Made by a program: the position numbers and the translations under genes. Below, in pieces: positions 25,959 through 33,845 of a DNA stretch of 64,000 nt. This stretch comes from a bacterium (GTDB lineage Bacteria > Pseudomonadota > Alphaproteobacteria > Rhizobiales > Aestuariivirgaceae): positions 91,763 through 155,762 of the forward strand of contig JALHQC010000004.1 of assembly GCA_022842165.1 (NCBI GenBank). The letters are read 5' to 3'. Position 1 is the first letter of the stretch. Each line of letters opens with the position of its first letter. The notes below the pieces were generated by a model. It was not told where the DNA came from and did not search any database. It saw only the letters and a list, made by a program, of their open reading frames with translations.

Positions 25959-26228
25959 TCACCCTCCCGACAGTGCCTGCATCACCCAGATTTCGCTTGT
26001 GTCCGTCACGGGGTCCGACAGCCTCTCGATATCGCGGATGCGCCGGCCGTCGACCAGGATCGTCATGTGCTTCCGCAAGCCGCCCTGGTCGTCGATCACG
26101 TAAGCGCCCAGCCTGTCATGCGTGCTGAACACCTGCGCCAGAACGGCAGCCACGGTCGTGCCTTCGGCTTCCATGCTGGAACATTCCACATGGCGGCGCA
26201 GGTTCGCCGTGAAGAAAACCTTCGGCAT
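25959..26228 (-). CDS. MoaD/ThiS-like small ubiquitin-fold protein
   Basis: The 89-residue protein has the beta-grasp pattern of MoaD/ThiS proteins and ends in GG, the C-terminus that such sulfur carriers adenylate and thiocarboxylate. The start at 26228 (MPKVFFTANL) fits the family; the longer form from 26237 adds three residues. There is no moaE, moeB, thiG or thiF nearby, so the usual cofactor role is not supported by context. It is the gene directly before the BNR-repeat propeller and probably works with it. Confidence 0.8.
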   Translation of the reverse strand: MPKVFFTANLRRHVECSSMEAEGTTVAAVLAQVFSTHDRLGAYVIDDQGGLRKHMTILVDGRRIRDIERLSDPVTDTSEIWVMQALSGG

Positions 26229-26285
26229 CGCTTCCAATCCCCGCCCGCGATCCTAGCGCAAGCAGGGCTCAGACGGAACCAACCC

Positions 26286-26753
26286 TCAGTTCAGGCGCCA
26301 GATCGTGAAATTCAGGAGGGCGGCGAAGCTGACCCAGGCGAGATAGGGCACCATCAGCAGCCCGGCCAGGGTGGAGCGGCCGAAGAAGGCCAGCATGGTG
26401 GCGACCAGCGCCAGCCACAGCATGGTGATGTCGACAAGACCGAGCCACGGCGAGCGCGCGCCAAAGAACAGGAAGGACCACGCGAAATTCAGCGCCAGCT
26501 GCGAGAAAAACAGGATCATCGCCGGAGCGATCCTGTCCTTCGTCCGCCACACGAGCCATGCGGCAACACCCATCATGATGTAAAGCGCCGTCCACACCGG
26601 GCCGAAGACCCAGCTTGGCGGATTCCACGACGGCTTGTTGAGTGTGGGATACCAGCTTGCGACGGCCGGCGCCGTCACCCAGCCCGCAAACATGCCGACG
26701 CCAAGGCACAGGACAATGAAGAAAGCCAGAACCAGCCATTGATTGCGCAGCAT
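26286..26753 (-). CDS. tspO: TspO/MBR family tryptophan-rich sensory protein
   Basis: The 155-residue membrane protein has five predicted helices and the aromatic-rich TspO motif WYPTLNKPSWNPPSWVFGPVW (split here as WYPTLNKPSWN at about 33-43 and PPSWVFGPVW after it). TspO proteins bind porphyrins and cholesterol-like ligands and modulate stress or photosynthesis gene expression in alphaproteobacteria. It lies six bases downstream of the zevB-like gene on the same strand, so it may be transcribed from the Zur-controlled znuA promoter, although a functional link to zinc is not established. Confidence 0.9.
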   Translation of the reverse strand: MLRNQWLVLAFFIVLCLGVGMFAGWVTAPAVASWYPTLNKPSWNPPSWVFGPVWTALYIMMGVAAWLVWRTKDRIAPAMILFFSQLALNFAWSFLFFGARSPWLGLVDITMLWLALVATMLAFFGRSTLAGLLMVPYLAWVSFAALLNFTIWRLN

Positions 26754-26759
26754 CGGTCC

Positions 26760-27905
26760 TCACATCATCGCGTTGGTGGCCCCCAACGAGCCCAGGAACA
26801 GGATGGTTCCGAGAAACGCAATCACACTCCCGCCGCCGAAGCGCAAGGCAAAACCGAACCATGAGAGCCAGCGGTCGTCGCGCGCTGCGAATCGGGTGGC
26901 GAGCTGCTTCGAATAGACGGCCAGGCCCGCGATGATCGAAACCGTGATGAAGGTGCCGATTGCCATGGCAAGGGTCGCCGCAACGCCGGCCCAGTAAAGC
27001 CCCAGGCCATTGGCGAAGACGAGGACCAGGATCGCACCCGTACAGGGGCGGATACCGACGGCGAAGGCCAGCGAGAAGGCCTTGGCAAAAGAAAAGTCGC
27101 CGCGCAGGTCGCGGGCGTCCGGCACATGCGAATGACCGCAGCCGCAGTCGGGGCCATGCACATGGCCGGCCGTTGCAGCCTTGTTCTCGAGCGGCTGGAA
27201 GGAGTCGAAGTGATGAAGCGCAAAACTCCCCCTCTCTCCCGCCTCAGCGGGGGAGAGGGCAGGGTGAGGGGGCGCTACACCGGCAACAACCGTTTCCATC
27301 ATGCCGGGCTTCATCAGTGGCCGCAGCGCCGTCCAGATCAGATAAAGCCCCATCACCCCGATCAGGCCATAGCTGGCGCTTTCGAGATAGCCCGCGACGT
27401 TCCGCGCCGTGGCGCCGACACTGGCGACGATCAGGAACAGCGCGCTCACCAGCACGATCGCGGTCAGCGCCTGAATGACCGCACTCATGAAGGAGATCAG
27501 GATGCCGCGCTTCAGCTCATGCTCGGTGGCGAGAAGCCAGGCGGTGATCACCGCCTTGCCGTGGCCGGGGCCTGCGGCATGGAACACGCCATAGCCGAAG
27601 CTCAGCAGCATCAGCGTCCAGGTGGCCGCCAGGGCCGAGCCCGATTTCATCTGCCGCAGCGCGCCGGACATCTTGCCATAGAAGGCCTGCTGCTTCTCGC
27701 GCATCCACAACACGGGATCTTCCAGAAAGCCGACCTGAACGACGCTGCCATCCTTGTTGCGCGGCTGGACGAGCAGCTTCTTCTTGTCGATCTTGACGGC
27801 GGGCGCTGCCTGCTCGGTGGATTGAGCGATGGCGGGGGCCATGACCGCCATGGACAAGAAAATGGCGGTGACCGCCGCCAGAACGAGCCGGATCAGGCCT
27901 TGCAT
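26760..27905 (-). CDS. NicO-family membrane transporter, ZevB-like, with an in-frame palindromic insert
   Basis: The 381-residue protein belongs to the NicO/RcnA-like transporter group (nickel/cobalt family). Visible are an N-terminal signal-like segment (1-28), membrane helices, the HAAGPGHGK motif at 109-117, a His/Cys-rich loop (HVHGPDCGCGHSHVPD, about 248-263) and GIRPCTGAILVL near 285. Next to a DUF1007 gene and a Zur-regulated znuA, it fits ZevB of the ZevAB zinc acquisition system described in Haemophilus. Residues 211-229 come from a family A palindromic repeat just before the metal-binding loop. It overlaps the upstream zevA-like gene by 13 bases. Confidence 0.8.
   Translation of the reverse strand: MQGLIRLVLAAVTAIFLSMAVMAPAIAQSTEQAAPAVKIDKKKLLVQPRNKDGSVVQVGFLEDPVLWMREKQQAFYGKMSGALRQMKSGSALAATWTLMLLSFGYGVFHAAGPGHGKAVITAWLLATEHELKRGILISFMSAVIQALTAIVLVSALFLIVASVGATARNVAGYLESASYGLIGVMGLYLIWTALRPLMKPGMMETVVAGVAPPHPALSPAEAGERGSFALHHFDSFQPLENKAATAGHVHGPDCGCGHSHVPDARDLRGDFSFAKAFSLAFAVGIRPCTGAILVLVFANGLGLYWAGVAATLAMAIGTFITVSIIAGLAVYSKQLATRFAARDDRWLSWFGFALRFGGGSVIAFLGTILFLGSLGATNAMM
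27226..27274. repeat. Family A palindromic element inside the zevB-like gene
   Basis: CCCTCTCTCCCGC (about 27229-27241) and GCGGGGGAGAGGG (27247-27259) form a strong stem, followed by AGGGTGAGGGGGCG. On the coding (minus) strand it reads APPHPALSPAEAGERGSFA, in-frame, ahead of the His-rich cytoplasmic or periplasmic loop. It is shorter than the other family A copies. Confidence 0.65.
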
Positions 27906-28552
27906 GCGATGGTGACGGGCTGGGCGAAGAGGGCGCCGAAGTCCTCGTTGTTCTCGGGCTTCCAGTCAGCGCCCTTGGTCGACAGCATGGTGCGGGTTTC
28001 CTCGATCTCGGCATCAGTCGGCACCGGCTTCACCACGAGCTTGCAGGACTGCGGCATGTTGCCGATGACGGTCACCGGTTCATCCTTCACATAGTCGATG
28101 GCGATGAAGAAGTCGGGGTCATAGACCTTGGCCACGAATTCGCCCTTCGTGGGGTCGAGCGGAGTTTTCAGCGGCACCTGGAAGTGAAGCTGCAGCTTGT
28201 CGTTGGACCAGATCTGGCCATACTCGGTGACTTCCGCGATATCCTGCTTCTCGCCATTGAAGCGGAGCGCGGTGAAGAAGCCATAGTCCTTCAGCGAGTT
28301 GATGTTTTCCTTGGTCAGCGGCTCGATCTCCGACTGGCTGTAGACGCCGTCGCCATTGGTATCCAACCCATCCAGCGCCATCTGCGTATAGCCGTCATCG
28401 AAGGTCCAGGTGACGTTGAGGCCCTGGATCATGCCCTGGTCGTTGAACACCACGTCGGAGCGCATCTCGATCCACACATGCGGATGGGCCTGGGCTGGAA
28501 CCGAAGCCCCGATCCCCACTACCACCGCCATTGCAGCCAGTTTCCAGCGCAT
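27893..28552 (-). CDS. DUF1007 periplasmic protein, ZevA-like
   Basis: The 219-residue protein has a signal peptide (about residues 1-22, ending AQA) followed directly by HPHVWIEMRSDVVF, the DUF1007 hallmark; the N-terminal His pair could bind a metal once the signal is removed. DUF1007 proteins act with NicO-type membrane proteins; the pair is called ZevAB in Haemophilus, where it supports zinc uptake. It lies between znuA and the zevB-like gene and overlaps the latter by 13 bases. The ATG at 28552 (MRWKLAAM) is preferred because it gives a normal signal sequence. Confidence 0.83.
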   Translation of the reverse strand: MRWKLAAMAVVVGIGASVPAQAHPHVWIEMRSDVVFNDQGMIQGLNVTWTFDDGYTQMALDGLDTNGDGVYSQSEIEPLTKENINSLKDYGFFTALRFNGEKQDIAEVTEYGQIWSNDKLQLHFQVPLKTPLDPTKGEFVAKVYDPDFFIAIDYVKDEPVTVIGNMPQSCKLVVKPVPTDAEIEETRTMLSTKGADWKPENNEDFGALFAQPVTIACKA

Positions 28553-28617
28553 TTCGACCACCACTCATATTGCCGGTCTGCTGGCAATGATGGGCCAATG
28601 CGGCAAAAAAGTGAAGG

Positions 28618-29571
28618 CTATGCAGAACCCCCAAGGCAGGCCTTGAGGCTGGCGGCAAGATTGAGCAAGAGCTGCTGGTAGGCATGCGGTCCGGGCGTCA
28701 GTTCTGCGCCCAGCGGGTCGAGCACGCCTTCGCGGGCGGATGAGCCTTCGATCACCGTGTTCACCACCTTGCTGTCATATTGCGGTTCGCGGAAGACGCA
28801 GGCCGCCTTGGTCTCGGCGATCTTGCGGCGCACCTCGCTGAGGCGCTCGGCGGAAGGCGCCTGGGCCGAGATATCGGAGATCGATCCTGCGGCATTCAGG
28901 CCGAAGCGGTTCTCGAAATACTGGTAGGCATCGTGAAAGACGATGTAGGGCTTATCCTTGACGGGGGCCAGTGAGGCAGTGATTTCGGCCGACGTCTTGT
29001 CGAGCGAAGCCGCAAAGGCTTTGGCATTAGCCTCATACGCGGCGCCATTGGCGGGGTCCGCCTTGGCCAGTTCGGCAGCCACGGCGATCGCCATCGCCTT
29101 GGCGTTCCCGGGGTCGAGCCAGACATGCGGATCGAAGCTCAGCACACCCTCGGCATGGGCTTCCTCGCCGTGGCCGTGATCATGGTCATGGCCTTCTTCC
29201 TCATGGGCGTGCGCGTCCCAGGCGCCGCCCTCGCGGATCGGCAGCGTCTTCACGCCAGGGGCTTCCGAGAGTTCGACGAAGGCCTTGCCATTGACCGATT
29301 CCGAGCCGCTGATCTGGGCAAGCTTCGCCTCGAGGCCGTGTCCGATGATGAAAACCACATCGGCCTTGCCAAGGCCTGCAATCTGGGTGGCCGTGAAGGT
29401 GGCGCGGTGCTCGGACATCGCGCCCGACAGCAGCAGTTCCGGCTGGCCGACATCCCCCATCACCGCCGAGACGATGCCGTGGACCGGCACGACGGAGGCG
29501 ATAACCTTCGGCGCGGCAAGCGCCGGGCTGGCGCAGAGCAGGGCAGCAAACGACGTGGCGAGCAGGCGCAT
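28618..29571 (-). CDS. znuA: Zinc ABC transporter substrate-binding protein ZnuA
   Basis: This 317-residue protein is ZnuA: a signal peptide (1-20, ending ALA), two lobes, a long His/Asp/Glu-rich loop at 121-139, and the zinc ligands His55 (SEHRATF), His149 (DPHVWLDP) and His213 (FHDAYQYF). It would capture zinc in the periplasm. A Zur box lies 23 bases upstream of the ATG. The usual znuB and znuC partners are not adjacent; downstream instead are ZevA- and ZevB-like genes. The ATG at 29571 is chosen over longer frames because it yields the signal peptide. Confidence 0.92.
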   Translation of the reverse strand: MRLLATSFAALLCASPALAAPKVIASVVPVHGIVSAVMGDVGQPELLLSGAMSEHRATFTATQIAGLGKADVVFIIGHGLEAKLAQISGSESVNGKAFVELSEAPGVKTLPIREGGAWDAHAHEEEGHDHDHGHGEEAHAEGVLSFDPHVWLDPGNAKAMAIAVAAELAKADPANGAAYEANAKAFAASLDKTSAEITASLAPVKDKPYIVFHDAYQYFENRFGLNAAGSISDISAQAPSAERLSEVRRKIAETKAACVFREPQYDSKVVNTVIEGSSAREGVLDPLGAELTPGPHAYQQLLLNLAASLKACLGGSA

Positions 29572-29593
29572 GGGACACTCCAGTGGCGATGTA

Positions 29594-29633
29594 ATGTTAT
29601 AATATAACATATCTGGAAATACCCTTTTGTCAA
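29594..29633 (-). promoter_or_regulatory. Zur box overlapping the znuA promoter
   Basis: ATGTTATA-A-TATAACAT at 29594-29610 is a 17-bp palindrome matching the known alphaproteobacterial Zur consensus (GTTATANTATAAC core). On the minus strand a TTGACA -35 lies at 29628-29633, 18 bases from a TGTTAT -10 within the palindrome, so Zur binding would block RNA polymerase. The divergent ccdA gene begins about 100 bases away. Confidence 0.88.
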
Positions 29634-29708
29634 CGCCTGACAGAGACGTGATGGCCTGCGGCCAAGCGGTGAGTTGCCTCTTCGGTCGGCGCCTGCCAGT
29701 TAGGGGCA

Positions 29709-30482
29709 ATGGATCTCGACGTTTCGATCGGTGCGGCCCTGCTGGCCGGCGCCATCAGTTTTTTAAGCCCCTGCGTGTTGCCGCTGGTGCCGCCCTATCT
29801 GTGCTTCATCACCGGCACCTCGCTCGAGGAACTGGTCGATCACAAGGCGCGGCCTGACGAGGAGCGGCGGCGCACCCTGCTGGCGGCACTCCTGTTCGTG
29901 CTGGGATTTTCGACGGTATTCATCGCGCTCGGCGCCAGCGCCTCTTGGGTCGGAAGCCTGCTGCGCACCGAACTGGCGCGCACCGTCGAAGTCCTCGGCT
30001 TTGCCTTCAATCCGCTTACCACAGCAGCGGGCCTCATCATCATCGTCATGGGGCTGCATTTTCTGGGCGTATTCCGCTTCCTCTGGCTGTCGCGCGAGGT
30101 TCGCTATCATCACAAGGCCCACCCCGGCGGGCTGGCGGGGGCCTATGTCATCGGCCTCGCCTTTGCCTTCGGCTGGACGCCCTGCATCGGCCCGGTGCTG
30201 GGCATGATCCTGACGGTCGCGGCCAGTGAGCAGGATGTGCTGAAAGGTGCCGGCTTGCTCGCCGTCTATTCGGCGGGGCTCGGCATTCCCTTCATGCTGG
30301 CGGCTGCCGGTGTGGGCACCTTCATGGGCTTCATGAGCGGCTTCCGGAAACACCTGAAAACCGTCGAGAAGGCCGCCGGCGCGCTCCTCGTGCTGTCGGG
30401 CGTCATGTTCATCACCGGCGGCGTGCAGGCCGTGTCCTACTGGCTGATCGAGCAGTTCCCCTTCCTGCTCAACCTCGGCTGA
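29709..30482 (+). CDS. ccdA: Cytochrome c biogenesis protein CcdA (DsbD membrane-core type)
   Basis: The 257-residue polytopic protein is CcdA-like, the six-to-seven-helix membrane core that carries electrons from cytoplasmic thioredoxin to periplasmic thiol proteins, often for cytochrome c maturation. The two redox cysteines are Cys22 in LSPCVLP and Cys159 in WTPCIGP. It is divergent from znuA. Its stop overlaps the convergent nitrile hydratase accessory gene by 14 bases. No partner thioredoxin-like gene is adjacent. Confidence 0.9.
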   Translation: MDLDVSIGAALLAGAISFLSPCVLPLVPPYLCFITGTSLEELVDHKARPDEERRRTLLAALLFVLGFSTVFIALGASASWVGSLLRTELARTVEVLGFAFNPLTTAAGLIIIVMGLHFLGVFRFLWLSREVRYHHKAHPGGLAGAYVIGLAFAFGWTPCIGPVLGMILTVAASEQDVLKGAGLLAVYSAGLGIPFMLAAAGVGTFMGFMSGFRKHLKTVEKAAGALLVLSGVMFITGGVQAVSYWLIEQFPFLLNLG

Positions 30483-30795
30483 GGGTGATGGGCTGGCCGT
30501 GCGGCGTTGATTTCGCGGCACGGTCCCATGCCGCGATCATCTGCTGCCGCTCCGGCGCCGTCATCACGCCCTTGGCCTCGACGATGCGCTCCAGCGCCGC
30601 AAGCCAGCTTTCGTAATAGGGGCGGTTCGGGTGCGCCTTGATCTCGGCACCCAGCGTTTCCGCCCATTCGCCCCAGCCGAAGACGCCCGCTTCGTTGAGC
30701 TTCACCGCCATGGCGAAGGCCTGCGCCTCCCAGGGCTCCGCGAAGACCGGGCCGTCGGCATCCTTCGGCAGGCCGGATGATTCAGCGAGCTTCAA
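30469..30795 (-). CDS. Nitrile hydratase accessory (activator) protein, P14K-like
   Basis: The 108-residue protein matches the nitrile hydratase activator family: GPVFAEPWEAQAFAMAVKLNEAG, GEWAETLGAEI and YYESWLAALERIV. Such proteins help insert cobalt into the alpha subunit and resemble the N-terminal part of the beta subunit. The likely start is a TTG at 30795 (reading MKLAESSG), which overlaps the end of the preceding beta gene by 14 bases; the longer frame to 30936 lies within that gene. It is the last gene of the alpha-beta-beta-activator operon. Confidence 0.75.
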   Translation of the reverse strand: MKLAESSGLPKDADGPVFAEPWEAQAFAMAVKLNEAGVFGWGEWAETLGAEIKAHPNRPYYESWLAALERIVEAKGVMTAPERQQMIAAWDRAAKSTPHGQPITLSRG

Positions 30796-31432
30796 GATAG
30801 GGCTCCCAGAGGTCGGCATGAATGAGGTCGCGTGACTCCCGGCCCCAGATGTCGCTTGCCTTGAAGCGGATGGTGTAGAGCCACTGCGGGTTCTCGCCGC
30901 CACCTCGCGCATTCGAATCCGGAAACACATGCGCACCGTGGCTGGCGATCACTTCGCCCACCTGCCCCCGCAGGTAGCGCGGCAGGCGGGTGTGGGTTTC
31001 AGGGTGAATGTTCCGGGTACGGATCATGTCGCCGGGCCTGAACCGCGCCGGCACGGAAGCCTTGCGCTGGTAGCTGCCATGCGCCGTCACCGCCGGCCAC
31101 ACGGCTGCGGCAGAAGTCGGCGTCACGGGCCTTGCAGGTGTAGCAGCACGGCCAGACCTGATCTCGTCCAGCGTGGCGAGGCCATGCTTCTGCAGCAATG
31201 TCTCCGCGCCATGCAGCCAGTGCTCGTAATAGCTCGTGTTGATATAGTCGCCGGGCCGCATCGACTCGCAGGCGCTGCGGTCCTCGTCCAGCGTCCAGCC
31301 GCCGACATCGCCCACGGCAGACATCAGCGCGAACATGCGCGCTTCCCACGGGGCATGAAACACCGGTTCATTCTCTTCACGCGCAACAGGGCCGAAGCCC
31401 ATCATGCCGCCGCAGTCATGGGCACCATTCAT
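30782..31432 (-). CDS. Nitrile hydratase beta subunit, second tandem copy
   Basis: The 216-residue protein is a full-length nitrile hydratase beta subunit: MNGAHDCGGMMGFGPV at the start, EPVFHAPWEARMFAL, the helical part, and the C-terminal SH3-like barrel (FRPGDMIRTRNIHPETHTRLPRY, VFPDSNA, QWLYTIRF, DLWEPYL). It is clearly paralogous to the beta gene at 31429-32085 but well diverged, so the duplication is not recent. The ATG at 31432 overlaps the stop of the first copy as ATGA. Having two complete beta genes in one operon is unusual. Confidence 0.85.
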   Translation of the reverse strand: MNGAHDCGGMMGFGPVAREENEPVFHAPWEARMFALMSAVGDVGGWTLDEDRSACESMRPGDYINTSYYEHWLHGAETLLQKHGLATLDEIRSGRAATPARPVTPTSAAAVWPAVTAHGSYQRKASVPARFRPGDMIRTRNIHPETHTRLPRYLRGQVGEVIASHGAHVFPDSNARGGGENPQWLYTIRFKASDIWGRESRDLIHADLWEPYLEAR

Positions 31433-32085
31433 GTGAATACCTCCAGATAGGGTTCCCACAGATCGAGGCAAACAGAGTCAGGGGCATCCTTGCCCCAAAG
31501 CTCCTTCGCCGTGAAGCGCACGGTATAGAGCCATTGCGGGTCCTCGCCCTCACCCTTGGCGTTCGAATCCGGAAAGGCGTGGCAGCCGTGGATGGTGACG
31601 ATCTCGCCCACATGCCCTCGCGCATAGCGCGGCAGGCGGGTGTGGCCAGCTGGGTTGATGTTCAGTGTGCGGACCTTTTCACCCACGCCGAACGCCGCCG
31701 CCGTGTTGCTCGGCCGGCCATAGGGGCTTCCCGACGACAGGATCGCGGGTATCATTTCAGCCGTCGCCACGCGCTTCACCGGCTTCGGCAGTACCGCCTG
31801 TCTGCCTGTCTCTTCCTCCATCGCCGTGATGAGGCCCAGTTCGATCAGCTGCAGCACCAGCGCATAGTGGCGCATCTCGTAGTAGCTGGACGACCAGTAG
31901 CTAACGGGTGCCAGCCTTTCGCGCGCATGGCGGGCCTGGTCGATGTTCCATGATCCCGTCATGCCCATGGCGAGAACGAGGGCGAAGGCGCGGGGCTCCC
32001 AGTCATGATGCCAGACGGGCTCATCGGCTTCCGGCATCACAGGGCCGAAGCCCTGGAAGCCGCCCATGTCGTGCGGGCCGTTCAT
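31429..32085 (-). CDS. nthB: Nitrile hydratase beta subunit, first tandem copy
   Basis: The 218-residue protein has the beta-subunit signature start [16 protein letters not shown], the N-terminal helical domain (EPVWHHDWEPRAFAL, SSYYEMRHYAL) and the C-terminal barrel (KVRTLNINPAGHTRLPRYARG, AFPDSNAKGEG, LYTVRFTAKELWG). Beta pairs with alpha to form the nitrile-hydrating heterodimer. Its start overlaps the alpha stop (TAATG). In the second copy the linker between domains differs in length and composition, so the two may not be interchangeable. Confidence 0.87.
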   Translation of the reverse strand: MNGPHDMGGFQGFGPVMPEADEPVWHHDWEPRAFALVLAMGMTGSWNIDQARHARERLAPVSYWSSSYYEMRHYALVLQLIELGLITAMEEETGRQAVLPKPVKRVATAEMIPAILSSGSPYGRPSNTAAAFGVGEKVRTLNINPAGHTRLPRYARGHVGEIVTIHGCHAFPDSNAKGEGEDPQWLYTVRFTAKELWGKDAPDSVCLDLWEPYLEVFT

Positions 32086-32702
32086 TACGGCTGCTTCGCC
32101 AGTCCGGTGCCGATCATCGAATCGCGGGTGACGAGTTCAGCGAGTTGTTCCTCACTCCAGCCTTCGGTGCCGGCGGGGCGCTCGGGGATCACCAGATAGC
32201 GGACTTCAGCAGTCGAATCCCAGACGCGGACTTCCCGTGTCTCAGGCACGCTCACGCCGAATTCGGACAGCACCTGGCGTGGCTCGATCACCGCGCGCGA
32301 GCGGTAAGGCATCGCCTTGTACCAGACCGGCGGCAGGCCCAGCACCGGCCACGGGTAGCAGGAGCACAGCGTGCAGACGACCATGTTATGGGTTTCGGGC
32401 GTATTGAACAGCGCCACCATGTGCTCGCCCTGGCGGCCGGTATAGCCGAGCGAGGCGATCGCCGCCGTTGCGTCGCGCTTCAGCCAGCCAGCAAATTCGG
32501 GGTCGGCCCAGGCCTTCGCCACCACGCGGGCGCCATTGCGGGGGCCGATCTTCGTCTCGTAGGTGTCGATCAGCACGTCGAGCGCTTCAGGGTCGACGTA
32601 GCCCTTCTCGACCAAAAGCGATTCCAGCGCCTTCACCCGCAAAGCCAGAGGCGAAAGCTCCGAACCCTCGTCGTGATCGTGGTGATGACCGTCATGTGGC
32701 AT
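32085..32702 (-). CDS. nthA: Cobalt-type nitrile hydratase alpha subunit
   Basis: The 205-residue protein is the catalytic alpha subunit converting nitriles to amides. The metal site is [10 protein letters not shown] with Cys110, Cys113, Ser114 and Cys115; the Thr after the first Cys marks the cobalt type (iron types have CSLCSC). Pro-Val-Leu and RAVIEPR motifs follow, as expected. The N-terminus is His-rich (GHHHDHDEG), a possible metal-loading tail. It leads an operon of alpha, beta, beta and activator. No amidase gene is adjacent. The NicO-like gene at 26760 is better explained by zinc than by cobalt supply. Confidence 0.92.
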   Translation of the reverse strand: MPHDGHHHDHDEGSELSPLALRVKALESLLVEKGYVDPEALDVLIDTYETKIGPRNGARVVAKAWADPEFAGWLKRDATAAIASLGYTGRQGEHMVALFNTPETHNMVVCTLCSCYPWPVLGLPPVWYKAMPYRSRAVIEPRQVLSEFGVSVPETREVRVWDSTAEVRYLVIPERPAGTEGWSEEQLAELVTRDSMIGTGLAKQP

Positions 32703-32764
32703 TTTGAAACCTGTGCGTTTGCGCTAAGCATAGCGGCGAGAGGTTGAGAGGGGAAGCGGCCAAG

Positions 32765-33442
32765 ATGACCAAGCTCGAGGGGATAAGGGCCTGCGTGTTC
32801 GACGCCTATGGCACGCTGTTCGACGTCCATGGACCGATCCGGAAGCTGGCGGTCGAGATCGGCGAGAATGCCGACGCCATCTCGAAATTGTGGCGGCAGA
32901 AGCAGCTGGAATATACCTGGCTTCGCAGCCTGATGGGCGTTCACGCCGATTTCTGGCACGTCACGGGCGATGCGCTGGACTATGCGCTGGAATTCCACGA
33001 CGTGAATGAGCCGGGCCTCAAGGACGAGCTGATGGCGCTGTACCTGAAGCTCGAGGCCTATCCGGAGGCGAAGGATGCGCTTGAGGCCGTGCGCGGGCGC
33101 GGCAAGATGACGGCGATCCTCTCCAACGGCAGCCCCTCGATGCTCGATGCCGCCGTGCGCAGCGCGGGGCTCGACAAGCTGTTCAACTTCGTCCTGTCGG
33201 TCGAGGACGTCGGCATCTACAAGCCAAGCCGCCGCGTCTACCGTCACGCGATGCAGAAACTGTCGCTGCATGAAGCGCCCTCGATCTGCTTCGTCTCCGC
33301 CAACACCTGGGACGCGCAAGCCGCAGCCCAATTCGGCTTCCAGGTGGTGCGGGTGGATCGCTTCGGGCTGAAAGATGACAGGATACCCGGCAAGCCTGCC
33401 GCGCTGGTGAAGGACTTAAGTGAATTGGCGGGGTTAATTTAG
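32765..33442 (+). CDS. Haloacid dehalogenase, type II (HAD superfamily)
   Basis: The 225-residue protein is a type II haloacid dehalogenase-like HAD hydrolase. The nucleophile motif FDAYGTLFD is at about residues 12-20, the cap domain follows (KQLEYTWLRSLMG), motif II is ILSNGSP, the Lys is in DVGIYKPS and motif IV is SANTWDAQAAAQFG. Such enzymes remove halide from 2-haloacids. The ATG at 32765 has a GAGGGGAAG region upstream. It is divergent from the nitrile hydratase operon with 62 bases between starts. Other HAD substrates cannot be excluded. Confidence 0.87.
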   Translation: MTKLEGIRACVFDAYGTLFDVHGPIRKLAVEIGENADAISKLWRQKQLEYTWLRSLMGVHADFWHVTGDALDYALEFHDVNEPGLKDELMALYLKLEAYPEAKDALEAVRGRGKMTAILSNGSPSMLDAAVRSAGLDKLFNFVLSVEDVGIYKPSRRVYRHAMQKLSLHEAPSICFVSANTWDAQAAAQFGFQVVRVDRFGLKDDRIPGKPAALVKDLSELAGLI

Positions 33443-33471
33443 GTCTTCGTGCTGCAACAGACACAGATCTT

Positions 33472-33504
33472 TGTCATCGCCGGACTTGTTCCGGCGACCC
33501 ATTG
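33472..33504. repeat. Family C repeat, left flank of the GIY-YIG gene
   Basis: A 33-base unit, TGTCATCGCCGGACTTGTTCC and onward to CATTG, internally palindromic (GCCGGAcTTGtTCCGGC). It is an inverted copy of the unit at 33846-33878, with 29 of 33 positions identical. Confidence 0.75.
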
Positions 33505-33523
33505 ATCAACACAGACAGTCATC

Positions 33524-33844
33524 ATGAGATCGCAAGACAAAAAAATTTACGCAGTCTACATTCTTGCAAGCAAACCCTACGGCACACTGTACATCGGCGT
33601 GACAGGAGACCTGATCACCCGGATCACACAGCATCGAGCAGGGGAAATCCCGGGCTTCACGAAGCGCTATAACGTGAAGACTCTCGTGTGGTTTGAATAC
33701 TTCGGCGAAATCGATTCAGCAATCCAGCGTGAGAAGACGATGAAGAAATGGCCGCGCGACTGGAAGATCAATCTGATCGAGCGTGAGAACTTACACTGGC
33801 TTGACCTATATCCGAACCTTATCGGAGTCAGCACGTTTCGCTGA
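33524..33844 (+). CDS. GIY-YIG nuclease superfamily protein
   Basis: The 106-residue protein is a stand-alone GIY-YIG domain: VYILASKPYGTLYIGVTGDL carries the YIL and YIG elements, followed by the Arg in LITRITQHRAGE, HRAG, the KRYNVKTLVWFE strand and the catalytic Glu-type region AIQREKTMKKWPRDWK. These small proteins are common in alphaproteobacteria and have no settled function, though the fold cuts DNA. The gene is more AT-rich than its neighbours and is flanked 19 bases upstream and one base downstream by inverted family C repeats. Confidence 0.85.
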   Translation: MRSQDKKIYAVYILASKPYGTLYIGVTGDLITRITQHRAGEIPGFTKRYNVKTLVWFEYFGEIDSAIQREKTMKKWPRDWKINLIERENLHWLDLYPNLIGVSTFR

Positions 33845-33845
33845 A

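Noticed and set aside
32085..32702. Linking the cobalt-type nitrile hydratase to the NicO transporter at 26760 as its cobalt supplier
   Set aside because: The NicO-like gene is paired with DUF1007 and lies downstream of a Zur-controlled znuA, which points to zinc instead.
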